Shown here one piece after another: positions 54,934 through 62,908 of a stretch of DNA of 64,000 nt (positions within the stretch are counted from its first letter, which is position 1; every line of letters begins with the position of its first letter). The notes below the pieces were generated by a model. It was given only the letters and a program-made list of their open reading frames with translations, searched no databases and was not told the origin of the DNA. Both the position numbers and the translations under genes were made by a program. The DNA is from Helicobacter magdeburgensis (GTDB lineage Bacteria > Campylobacterota > Campylobacteria > Campylobacterales > Helicobacteraceae), in NCBI RefSeq assembly GCF_000765825.2, contig NZ_JRPE02000003.1, positions 124,001 to 188,000 of the forward strand, in the 5' to 3' direction.

Positions 54934-56217
54934 ATGCCCCCATTTTTATCGCCTTTATCACTTCGCTTGAGAGAAAAGATTTTGCCTTTGGCAGATTCTA
55001 AGAATCTGCTTGGTTTTTCTGGTGGGGTGGATTCTACGGCGTTATTTTTTTTGCTTGTGGAATATGAAATTCCCTTTGATATGGCTATTGTGCATTATCA
55101 CACACGCAAACAAGCCGATGATGAGCTATCTCACGCACAGCATTTAGCTAAACTCTATAATAAACACTGCTTTATCTCTCACGCACCGCAATTTTCACAA
55201 AACTTTGAATCTCAAGCAAGGGCGTTTAGATTTTCCTTTTTTGATGAGATTATGCAATCGTATGGCTATGGGGCGTTGATTTTAGCTCATCAGCTTAATG
55301 ATCGCTTTGAATGGTTGCTTATGCAGCTTACGCGTGGGGCTGGGCTGGAAAATCTGCTGGGTTTTGAATCCACTCGCAAGGGCTATGCTATCGCACGACC
55401 TTTAGAATCTATAAGCAAAGATGAGATTTATGCCTACTGCAAGGAGAAAGGACTAAAGTATTTTGAAGATTCTAGCAATATGGATTTAGGTTTTAAACGC
55501 AATGCTTTTCGTGCGAGATTTGCTAATGAGCTGACAAGGGAGTATGGCAGGGGGATTGCTAAAAGTCTAGAATATCTTAAGCAGGACAAACAACGCCTAA
55601 ATACGCCAAGTGTAAAAAGGCTAAGGCTAGAGTGTTTAGCAAGGCTTACGCAAGATTCTAAGGATTGCATATGTAGTCAGGGCGGAGTGATTTTTAAACT
55701 AGAATCTACTTTGTGGCGGAAAAAAGAGTGTGAAGGGGAGTGTGAAAATGTGGGGGAAAAAATGTGGGGGAATGATGTTGAAAATGGCGGGGAAAATGAC
55801 ACGACAAGCAAGGAGATAGAGCAAAATAGGCTTTTGCAAGGCTGCGATAAGATAGCAAAGCTTTGCGGCTATGTGCTAAGTTTTGCTCAACGCAAAGAGA
55901 TTGTGAAGAGTGGATTTTGCTGCAAGATTCATTATTTGATGGTTACACATAGTGAATCTGCTCTCTTTGTGGCAGTGGATATATTTGATATGTATCAAAA
56001 TGTAACGATTCCACCGATGACAAGGGATTTTAAAACTTTTTGTCAAAAATCAAAAATTCCACCAAGGCTTAGAAAACTGCTCTTTGCGGAGCTTTGCCTA
56101 TTAGAATCTCATCAAAAAGCAGATGATGAAAAAAATCTTAATCTATCAAAAAACAAAGAAAAACAAGCCGATTTTAAGCAATTTATGAAAAAAATCAGCC
56201 ACTTTTTTGCCATTTGA
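54934..56217 (+). CDS. tilS: tRNA(Ile)-lysidine synthase
   Basis: Converts C34 to lysidine in the CAU-anticodon tRNA so that it reads AUA. The ATP pyrophosphatase loop SGGVDS is at 29-34; HQLNDRFEWLLMQLTRGAGL and EDSSNMDLGFKRNAFR are family blocks. Residues about 255-290 hold a Glu/Gly/Asn-rich insert (ECEGECENVGEKMWGN type). The ATG at 54934 follows AAGG; TTG at 54928 is an alternative. 427 aa. It precedes the ccoN operon. Confidence 0.93.
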   Translation: MPPFLSPLSLRLREKILPLADSKNLLGFSGGVDSTALFFLLVEYEIPFDMAIVHYHTRKQADDELSHAQHLAKLYNKHCFISHAPQFSQNFESQARAFRFSFFDEIMQSYGYGALILAHQLNDRFEWLLMQLTRGAGLENLLGFESTRKGYAIARPLESISKDEIYAYCKEKGLKYFEDSSNMDLGFKRNAFRARFANELTREYGRGIAKSLEYLKQDKQRLNTPSVKRLRLECLARLTQDSKDCICSQGGVIFKLESTLWRKKECEGECENVGEKMWGNDVENGGENDTTSKEIEQNRLLQGCDKIAKLCGYVLSFAQRKEIVKSGFCCKIHYLMVTHSESALFVAVDIFDMYQNVTIPPMTRDFKTFCQKSKIPPRLRKLLFAELCLLESHQKADDEKNLNLSKNKEKQADFKQFMKKISHFFAI

Positions 56218-56317
56218 AAGCGTTTTGTTATTTTTGTATTAACTTTTTAAGGTAGCTATAACTTCAAAGGCATTAGAATAAACCTCGTATTTTTCAAAAC
56301 ACGAACAAGGAGATTGT

Positions 56318-57781
56318 ATGCAGACAAATACGCTCGAGTATGATTACTCAATTGCTAAGTTATTTGTTTTTTCTGCGATGGCATTTGGCTTTGTGGGACT
56401 ACTCATTGGGGTAGTTATCGCATTTCAAATGGCATTCCCAGATTTAAACTATCTAGCTTCGGAATACGGGACTTTTGGGCGACTTAGACCGCTTCATACT
56501 AATGGTATTATCTTTGGTTTTACTCTTAGTGGGATTTGGGCTTCGTGGTATTATTTAGGACAAAGAGTGTTAAAGATTACTTACAAAGAGCATCCGTTTT
56601 TGCGTGCGGTTGGTTTAGCACATTTTTGGATTTATATCGTGCTTATGGCACTTGCTGTTATCTCGCTTTTTGCTGGTTTAACACAATCAAAAGAATACTC
56701 CGAGCTTATTTGGCCTCTTGATATTGCCGTGGTTGTTGTGTGGGTATTGTGGGGAGTTAGCCTTTTTGGAAGTATGGGCGTAAGGCGTGAGCAGACAATT
56801 TATATCTCATTGTGGTATTTTATCGCTACATTTGTGGGAATCTCTGCGCTTTATATTTTCAACAATCTTGCTGTTCCTACTTATTTTGTCGCAGGTGTAG
56901 GAAGTGTCTTGCATTCAATTTCATTCTATGCAGGGACAAATGATGCGATGGTGCAATGGTGGTGGGGGCATAATGCCGTTGCATTCGTCTTTACTTCAGG
57001 TATCATCGGGTTAATCTATTACTTCCTTCCTAAAGAATCTGGACAGCCTATTTTTTCTTATAAGCTTACGCTCTTCTCATTCTGGGGACTTATGTTTATT
57101 TATATTTGGGCGGGTGGGCATCACCTTATTTACTCAACTACGCCTGATTGGATTCAGACTTTAGGGTCTGTTTTCTCTGTTATTCTTATTTTACCTTCTT
57201 GGGGGACGGCGATTAATATGCTTCTTACAATGCGAGGACAATGGCATCAAATCAAAGAATCACCAATGATTAAATTCTTAATCCTTGCTTCTACTTGGTA
57301 TATGCTCACCACACTAGAAGGACCGATTCAGTCTATCCGCTCGGTAAATGGCTTGGCACACTTCACAGATTGGATTATTGGGCACGTTCACGATGCGGCT
57401 CTTGGCTGGGTTGGCTTTATGGTGATTGCTGCGTGCTTCCATATGGTGCCTAGAATCTTTAAGCGTGAGATTTACTCTAAAAAGCTTATGGACGTGCAAT
57501 TCTGGATTATGACAACAGGAATTATCTTGTATTTCTCAAGTATGTGGATTGCAGGTATCACACAAGGTATGATGTGGAGAGATGTAGATGAGAATGGAAG
57601 TCTTGTGTATAGCTTTATTGACACGGTTACTGCACTATTCCCTTACTATCTTATCCGTGCGATTGGTGGCTTGATGTATTTGGCAGGATTCATTATGTTT
57701 ATTTACAACATTATGATGACAATCTCATCAGGTAGAGTGCTTGACAAAGAGCCACAAAATGCCACACCAATGGCAGCATAA
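56318..57781 (+). CDS. ccoN: cbb3-type cytochrome c oxidase subunit I
   Basis: Catalytic subunit of the high-affinity oxidase used in microaerobic respiration. Twelve membrane helices; heme and copper ligands are in RPLHTNG (low-spin heme), WWWGHNAVAF (CuB with the cross-linked Tyr region near HHLIYS), and GHVHDAALGW. 487 aa is normal. CAAGGAG precedes the ATG. First gene of ccoN-ccoO-ccoQ-ccoP; no Fnr box was recognised in the short leader. Confidence 0.97.
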   Translation: MQTNTLEYDYSIAKLFVFSAMAFGFVGLLIGVVIAFQMAFPDLNYLASEYGTFGRLRPLHTNGIIFGFTLSGIWASWYYLGQRVLKITYKEHPFLRAVGLAHFWIYIVLMALAVISLFAGLTQSKEYSELIWPLDIAVVVVWVLWGVSLFGSMGVRREQTIYISLWYFIATFVGISALYIFNNLAVPTYFVAGVGSVLHSISFYAGTNDAMVQWWWGHNAVAFVFTSGIIGLIYYFLPKESGQPIFSYKLTLFSFWGLMFIYIWAGGHHLIYSTTPDWIQTLGSVFSVILILPSWGTAINMLLTMRGQWHQIKESPMIKFLILASTWYMLTTLEGPIQSIRSVNGLAHFTDWIIGHVHDAALGWVGFMVIAACFHMVPRIFKREIYSKKLMDVQFWIMTTGIILYFSSMWIAGITQGMMWRDVDENGSLVYSFIDTVTALFPYYLIRAIGGLMYLAGFIMFIYNIMMTISSGRVLDKEPQNATPMAA

Positions 57782-57792
57782 AGGAGTGAAAG

Positions 57793-58533
57793 ATGTTTAG
57801 TTTTTTAGAAAAAAATCCATTCTTTTTCACGGTTGCGTTTTTATTAGTGTTTTCTATTGCTGGGCTTGTTGAGATTCTGCCCGGCTTTGCTAAAAAGGCT
57901 CAACCTATTGAGGGGTTAAAGCCTTATTCATTGCTTGAAACAGCGGGACGACAAGTGTATATTGCTGAAGGTTGCTATAACTGCCACTCGCAGCTTATCC
58001 GCCCATTCAAAGCAGAGACAGACAGATATGGTGCATATAGCTTAAGTGGGGAGTATGCTTATGATAGACCTTTCTTGTGGGGTTCAAAACGCACGGGACC
58101 AGATTTGCATAGGGTTGGTGATAGCCGTAATGCGGCGGATTGGCACGATGGGCATATGAGAGATCCAAAATCGCGTGTGCCCGGCTCCATTATGCCAGCG
58201 TATGAACATCTTTTTACAAAAAATGCTGATTTTGAAACCGCATTTGCTGAAGCCTATACACAAAAGGTTGTATTTGGTGTGCCTTATGATGTTGAAGGTG
58301 GCGTGCAAATCGGTACTGAAGGCTATCAAAAAGGCAATGCAGAATCTTTGGCAAAGGCAAAAGAAATCTTTATGCAAGAGGCAAAAGCAGTTGTTGATGA
58401 TATGATAAGCCAAGATGTGAAAGATGCATTTGAAAAGGGCGAAGTCAAGCAGATTGTAGCGCTTATTGCTTATATGAATAGTCTTGGGCAGTCTCGCCGA
58501 GCAGCGACACAGGTATCACAGGCAGGGCAATAA
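57793..58533 (+). CDS. ccoO: cbb3-type cytochrome c oxidase monoheme subunit
   Basis: Membrane-anchored cytochrome c. One N-terminal helix, then CYNCHSQ (heme c, residues about 57-63) with a distal Met in GSIMPAYEHL. 246 aa. Passes electrons from cytochrome c to CcoN. Starts 11 bp after ccoN with a ribosome site AGGAGTG. Its stop overlaps the ccoQ start by one base. Confidence 0.97.
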   Translation: MFSFLEKNPFFFTVAFLLVFSIAGLVEILPGFAKKAQPIEGLKPYSLLETAGRQVYIAEGCYNCHSQLIRPFKAETDRYGAYSLSGEYAYDRPFLWGSKRTGPDLHRVGDSRNAADWHDGHMRDPKSRVPGSIMPAYEHLFTKNADFETAFAEAYTQKVVFGVPYDVEGGVQIGTEGYQKGNAESLAKAKEIFMQEAKAVVDDMISQDVKDAFEKGEVKQIVALIAYMNSLGQSRRAATQVSQAGQ

Positions 58534-58763
58534 TGATACCAGAGGCTCTTATGCATTTCATCATTATGTATCAAAAGGAGATTTATCTCATCGTTACACT
58601 TTTGCTTGTGGCGTTTTTGTATGGATATGTGTATCACCTATATTCTTCACAACGCAAGGGTATAAAAGACTATGAGAAGTATGCCAATCTCGCATTGAAA
58701 GATAACCTTGATGATGAGCTTGTTGAGCCAAGGGAAGTTATCCATAAACAACAAAATCAATAA
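58533..58763 (+). CDS. ccoQ: cbb3-type cytochrome c oxidase subunit CcoQ
   Basis: Small single-helix protein (76 aa) that stabilises the complex. The helix YLIVTLLLVAFLYGYVYHLYSS is followed by a charged tail KGIKDYEKYANLALKDNL, typical of CcoQ. Start shares a base with the ccoO stop. Confidence 0.92.
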   Translation: MIPEALMHFIIMYQKEIYLIVTLLLVAFLYGYVYHLYSSQRKGIKDYEKYANLALKDNLDDELVEPREVIHKQQNQ

Positions 58764-58775
58764 AGGGGAAAGCAA

Positions 58776-59645
58776 ATGAATTGGTCAGATAATATAACGA
58801 CACTTGGGCTATTAGGTGCTTTTGTTATCTTGATACTCACTATTTTTGTAATGGGTGTGTATCTCAAAAAAATCAAAGATAGCAAAGCTGATGGCGAACT
58901 CACACACGAGAGCTGGGACGGCATAGGGGAGCAGACAAATAACCTTCCTATTGGTTGGGCGGCTTGCTTTTTGGGTGTGATTATTTGGGGCTTTTGGTAT
59001 TTATTCTTAGGATATCCACTCAATGCATATTCACAAATTGGCGAATATAACCAAGAAGTGCAAAGCTACAATCAAAAGTATGCAGCCACTTGGGATAAGC
59101 TTGATGAAGATGGACTTACAAAAATGGGACAAGGCATATTCTTGGTGCAATGCTCTCAATGCCACGGCGTTACCGCTGAAGGTATGAATGGTAAGGCAAA
59201 AGATCTTACAAAATGGGGCAAGGAAGAGGGCATTATTGAAGTGATTAAAGATGGAAGCAAGGGCTTAGAGTATATGGCGGGTGAAATGGTGCCTGTTGAG
59301 CTAAGTGATGAAGAAGCAAAAGCGGTAGCAGCTTACATTATGCAAGATATATCAAGCGTGAAAAGCACAAAATATCCGCTTGAAGTGGCTAAGGGTAAGG
59401 AAGTCTTTGCAATGCAATGTGCGGCTTGCCACGGCGATGAGGGCAAAGGCAATGGCGGTGGCGTTGATGGCTTTGCTCCAGATTTAAGCAAATATGGCAC
59501 GACAGAGTTTTTAACAGAAGTGTTGCAAAAAGGCAAAAAAGGAATGATTGGTGTAATGCCTTCATTTAATTATGCAAACTTTGCGACAAGCCAAAAAGAA
59601 GCATTGAATGTGTTTATCCGTTCTTTGGAATCTCAAGCAGACTAA
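58776..59645 (+). CDS. ccoP: cbb3-type cytochrome c oxidase diheme subunit
   Basis: Membrane-anchored diheme cytochrome c. Two N-terminal helices (about 9-28 and 60-78), then heme sites CSQCHG (about 126) and CAACHG (about 214), with distal Met candidates in EYMAGEMVP and GVMPSFNY. 289 aa is normal. AAAGGGGA before the ATG. Last core subunit of the oxidase operon. Confidence 0.97.
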   Translation: MNWSDNITTLGLLGAFVILILTIFVMGVYLKKIKDSKADGELTHESWDGIGEQTNNLPIGWAACFLGVIIWGFWYLFLGYPLNAYSQIGEYNQEVQSYNQKYAATWDKLDEDGLTKMGQGIFLVQCSQCHGVTAEGMNGKAKDLTKWGKEEGIIEVIKDGSKGLEYMAGEMVPVELSDEEAKAVAAYIMQDISSVKSTKYPLEVAKGKEVFAMQCAACHGDEGKGNGGGVDGFAPDLSKYGTTEFLTEVLQKGKKGMIGVMPSFNYANFATSQKEALNVFIRSLESQAD

Positions 59646-59655
59646 GGAGTAGCGT

Positions 59656-59856
59656 ATGAATGGTTTATTTGGTATTAATGGTTTGACAGGATATTTTGTT
59701 GCCGTTGTGCTTTTGCTAAGTGTAGTTGGTGTGCTTGGCACTTGTGCTATCCTTACACAAAAAGAAGTAGCGACAAGTTATTATAAGATTGAAGATGCAA
59801 GTGCGATTAAGCAAATCAGCACGGATAATGCTAGACACCACACAACCGCACAATAA
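59656..59856 (+). CDS. small membrane protein of the cbb3 operon (DUF4006-like)
   Basis: 66 aa, one membrane helix (about 9-32) preceded by MNGLFGINGLTGYF, followed by a short polar tail. It starts 10 bp after ccoP with AAGGAG upstream, and resembles the DUF4006 family found behind ccoP in Campylobacterota. It may help assembly of the oxidase; role not known. Confidence 0.75.
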   Translation: MNGLFGINGLTGYFVAVVLLLSVVGVLGTCAILTQKEVATSYYKIEDASAIKQISTDNARHHTTAQ

Positions 59857-59866
59857 GGAGAATCTA

Positions 59867-59974
59867 ATGAAACTCACACCGATTGAAAAGCTCCTTGGAG
59901 CATTGCTTATAATCACCATTGTTATGACAATCGTCATTCCTTTTATCCCTAATTTATTCCTGCATTTGGTTTAA
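59867..59974 (+). CDS. 35-residue single-helix membrane protein in the cbb3 operon
   Basis: MKLTPIEKLLGALLIITIVM and on to FLHLV: one hydrophobic helix. AAGGAG lies six bases before the ATG, only 10 bp after the previous gene, and the next gene starts 1 bp later, so it is very likely translated. Function unknown; an accessory assembly peptide is plausible. Confidence 0.7.
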   Translation: MKLTPIEKLLGALLIITIVMTIVIPFIPNLFLHLV

Positions 59975-59975
59975 A

Positions 59976-60647
59976 ATGCCTTTTTCTCTAAAGGGGCTAG
60001 TGTATTCTAGCTTCCTATGGGCGGTGATGCTTTATGCGGATATGCCATTAGCACAAGCTCATTCTGCTTATGTTGTTGATAACACACATAAGCTTTTGAT
60101 ACCAAAAAGTGTAGATTTTGTTGAAACCCTTTCAACTGAATTACAAGCAAAAACCGGCTATCATCTTTATATGGCGGTTGTAGATTCTGTGCCTATGGAA
60201 GATTTATTTTTAGAATCCCCACAAGATTCCACTTTAAAGCTTACCCCAAAACAAAAGCGTCTAGCCTATAAAAATATGCTTTTAGAAAAACTCCAAAAGC
60301 CCTACACCCTTATTGTGTTTATGAAAGAAGATGAAAAGATTGATATTATCAGTTCAGAGCCTAAAAAATATTTTGATGAAGAAAAAGTGTATTATGAATA
60401 TATGGTGCCGCTTCTGCCAAAGCAAAAAGATGAGATTCTAACCCCACAGCTTATTTCTGCTATTGTGCTAAATGGCTATGCTCAATCTGCGGATATGATA
60501 GCTCATCATTTTGATGTAAAATTAGAGAATAATATGCCCGTTGATGAAAGCGGTGGGCGTGAGTTTGTGCGGTTTAGTATGTATGTAATGTTGCTTGTGA
60601 TGTTTGGCATTATCGGCGTGATTTATCTCACACGCAAAAAGACATAA
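59976..60647 (+). CDS. periplasmic TPM-like domain protein with C-terminal helix
   Basis: Signal-like N-terminus (residues 6-28, ending AQA), then a TPM/YgcG-like domain (DNTHKLLIPKSVDFVETLS, TGYHLYMAVVDSV, KPYTLIVFMKEDEKIDI), and a membrane helix at about 198-218 with a basic end, so it is anchored in the membrane. It starts 1 bp after the 35-residue gene. Conserved position behind cco in Helicobacter suggests an oxidase-biogenesis or photosystem-repair-like role, inferred only. Confidence 0.72.
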   Translation: MPFSLKGLVYSSFLWAVMLYADMPLAQAHSAYVVDNTHKLLIPKSVDFVETLSTELQAKTGYHLYMAVVDSVPMEDLFLESPQDSTLKLTPKQKRLAYKNMLLEKLQKPYTLIVFMKEDEKIDIISSEPKKYFDEEKVYYEYMVPLLPKQKDEILTPQLISAIVLNGYAQSADMIAHHFDVKLENNMPVDESGGREFVRFSMYVMLLVMFGIIGVIYLTRKKT

Positions 60648-60667
60648 GGTAAAAATAAGGAGAATAT

Positions 60668-61285
60668 ATGCAGGAGAAAAACTATTGGCCTCTAGGCATT
60701 GTCGGCGTTTTGTTGTTTGGTGTGTTTATGGTGAGCGTGTCAATTACCATTGCGTTAAAAAACCCCATTCAAGATGAAAGCACCTATTTTGACACAAAAC
60801 GCAATGTTGATGAACGCATTAATGAGATTATTGCAAATCAAAATCTTTTTAATAGTCTCTTTTCTTACACCATAAGTCTAAATGCCAACACAGCTAAAAA
60901 GCTTGATTTTGTCTTTCCTTATTACGCACCATCTCATCGCCCAGATATTAAGGGGGGCGAGATTGTTAAAATCCCAGCAGATAATGTCCGCCTAACTTTT
61001 AAGCTAGATAAGCCCACGACACAATTAAAAAGTATTACTCTCTTTTTGGATTCCCCTATCCAAGCTGGGGAGCTAGTGAATCTAGGTGAGTTTAGCACAA
61101 ATGATTCTCACACATTTACGAGTCAAACGCTTGATAATCTCCCAAATGGGCGGTGGAAGTTTATCCTTGAGCTAAGCTTTACCGCAGATTCGCAAGATTC
61201 TACAACCAAAAAAGCCTATTTAGAATCCGAAGTGTTTATCGGCGAGATTCACGCTAAAGATTCCGCTCCTACACCCAAGACATAA
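60668..61285 (+). CDS. FixH family protein
   Basis: Membrane-anchored protein related to FixH, linked to copper supply or assembly of cbb3 oxidases. NYWPLGIVGVLLFGVFMVSVS is the anchor (residues 5-25), followed by an extracytoplasmic domain with LDKPTTQLKSITLFLDS and NGRWKFILEL, typical of FixH. 205 aa, with a Ser/Asp/Thr-rich insert near 180-190 carrying AGATTCT motifs. AAGGAGA before the ATG. Confidence 0.82.
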   Translation: MQEKNYWPLGIVGVLLFGVFMVSVSITIALKNPIQDESTYFDTKRNVDERINEIIANQNLFNSLFSYTISLNANTAKKLDFVFPYYAPSHRPDIKGGEIVKIPADNVRLTFKLDKPTTQLKSITLFLDSPIQAGELVNLGEFSTNDSHTFTSQTLDNLPNGRWKFILELSFTADSQDSTTKKAYLESEVFIGEIHAKDSAPTPKT

Positions 61286-61293
61286 GAATCTAT

Positions 61294-61581
61294 ATGAAAA
61301 ATCCCAGAATACACACCACTCATCGTGCCTTTGTGCTACTTGATGCGGTAATGGGGATTTTTATCTGTGCGTTAGGCTTTAGCCTTGCTTTTAGTTTTTT
61401 ATCCCTACAAAATCCCCAGCAGATAAGCAGTTATACGCATTACAAACAGCTACTTTTAAGCCCACAGCTCACACAAACACAGCTTAGCACCCACTCCACG
61501 CCCATACTTACTTATCAAGGCAATATTCACCGCAGCACAGAATCTAATCTCTCATTTTTTGCTCCCACACATATTCGCTAA
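61294..61581 (+). CDS. pseudopilin-like protein 1
   Basis: 95 aa. The N-terminal hydrophobic helix RAFVLLDAVMGIFICALGFSL resembles a type IV pilin/type II pseudopilin leader, with D in place of the usual Glu5. The rest is Thr/Ser/Gln-rich. Its stop overlaps the start of the next gene by one base. A minor pilin role (DNA uptake or secretion) is inferred. Confidence 0.6.
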   Translation: MKNPRIHTTHRAFVLLDAVMGIFICALGFSLAFSFLSLQNPQQISSYTHYKQLLLSPQLTQTQLSTHSTPILTYQGNIHRSTESNLSFFAPTHIR

Positions 61582-62345
61582 TGTTTTTAGATTCTAAACG
61601 CTCCGCTTTTTCGCTTTTTGAAGTGAGCGTGGGGATTGTGATTCTAGGATTGATTGGGCTAGTTTGCAGCTCTATGCTTTTAGATATAAGTAAGCACATC
61701 GCCTACACACAGGCTAAAAACGACAGCACAGCACTCACTGCATTGCTAAAGATTGAAAATCTTTTAGAATCTGTCATCATAGAATCTTTGCAAGATTCAA
61801 ATGGCAAGGCACTCTCCGCCCCAAGCTCACATATTTCCTTTTACACCATTCAGCAGGATTTGCTTTTTGGCGGTGGGGATAAAAATGTTCAGTCCCTTAT
61901 GCAGGGCAACACGCTTTTGCCTAAATTTTCCATAGAGATTTTACATTCTTACCAAAACACGCTAACGCTCCACCCACTCACAAACAATCATAACAGCACC
62001 GGTTGGTCTAATGGAATGACTGCTTATCTTATCTCAAGGCCACAGGGCGATTTTACCTCATTTCGCATTACTGCTACAACAAGCAATACGCTCACGCTTG
62101 ATAAGCCTCTAACTCACACGCCTTTAGCCATTTTGCCTATCACTCATCATACTTTAAGTGTGTATGATAATGCCTTGTGGCTAGATTCTGTGCCTCTTAT
62201 TTATGATGTGGAATCTTTTGAAATCACACCTTTAAGCTTTTCACAGGGAATCTTGCTAGAGCTTCATCTATGTGTCAAAACGCCAAATAAGCCTTTCTGC
62301 CAGACTCGTGGCATTTGGCTAGATTCTATCGTGGAATTTTTGTAA
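61581..62345 (+). CDS. pseudopilin-like protein 2
   Basis: 254 aa. KRSAFSLFEVSVGIVILGLIG matches the prepilin N-methylation site (F-S-L-F-E-V with Glu5) followed by a hydrophobic helix. The C-terminal part is beta-rich with no motif read. It overlaps the upstream pseudopilin-like gene and is followed 10 bp later by a third one. Likely a minor pilin-type assembly component. Confidence 0.7.
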   Translation: MFLDSKRSAFSLFEVSVGIVILGLIGLVCSSMLLDISKHIAYTQAKNDSTALTALLKIENLLESVIIESLQDSNGKALSAPSSHISFYTIQQDLLFGGGDKNVQSLMQGNTLLPKFSIEILHSYQNTLTLHPLTNNHNSTGWSNGMTAYLISRPQGDFTSFRITATTSNTLTLDKPLTHTPLAILPITHHTLSVYDNALWLDSVPLIYDVESFEITPLSFSQGILLELHLCVKTPNKPFCQTRGIWLDSIVEFL

Positions 62346-62355
62346 GAGCAAAGCA

Positions 62356-62733
62356 ATGAAACATAGCGGATATAGCAGACATAGCGGATTTTATATGCTT
62401 TATGCGGTGCTATTTATTGTCTCTATCGGCTTATCTTGTGCGTTTTATCTCCAGCAGCATTATCATAGCTCCTTTGCACTCTCTCAAGTCTATGCTAAAA
62501 CCCAGCTCCAGCTCCACGCAAGAAGTGTGAAGCAAATGGCTCTAATGTGCCTAAGACAAAAGGACATAGCTCAATGTGATAGGCAGGAGTTTATCTTTTC
62601 ACATTATCATTTTTATGTCCATCTCACGCCTCTTAATAGTGGCACTATTTTGCTTGATATTCACGGCAAGGTTACCCACCCAGCAAGTAATAATCTTGTG
62701 CGTATCACAAGACGCTATGTCCTTGTGCCTTAA
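62356..62733 (+). CDS. pilin-like small membrane protein 3
   Basis: 125 aa, N-terminal helix GFYMLYAVLFIVSIGLSCAF after a His/Ser-rich start, then a domain with one CLRQKDIAQC cysteine pair, resembling PilX/GspK-like minor proteins. No Glu5 motif. It ends the run of three; a weak hairpin (62836-62863) follows. Confidence 0.55.
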   Translation: MKHSGYSRHSGFYMLYAVLFIVSIGLSCAFYLQQHYHSSFALSQVYAKTQLQLHARSVKQMALMCLRQKDIAQCDRQEFIFSHYHFYVHLTPLNSGTILLDIHGKVTHPASNNLVRITRRYVLVP

Positions 62734-62835
62734 GATTCTAAACCCATCTCACAAGCTAGAGTATCAAATAAATCTCCAAAGTTTCAAAAGCATTTAAGGA
62801 AAAAAGATATAGTTAAGCACAGCAAGGAAGTTAGC

Positions 62836-62863
62836 AAGTTTGAAAAGTGAAAATTACAAACTT
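62836..62863 (+). terminator. weak hairpin ahead of polA
   Basis: AAGTTTG and CAAACTT pair over 7 bp with a 14-nt loop, followed by TTCTT. Could end the oxidase/pilin-like transcript. Confidence 0.35.
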
Positions 62864-62908
62864 TTCTTAGCAACCTTTGACTTCCCATTATCTCACAAAA
62901 GGCATTGT

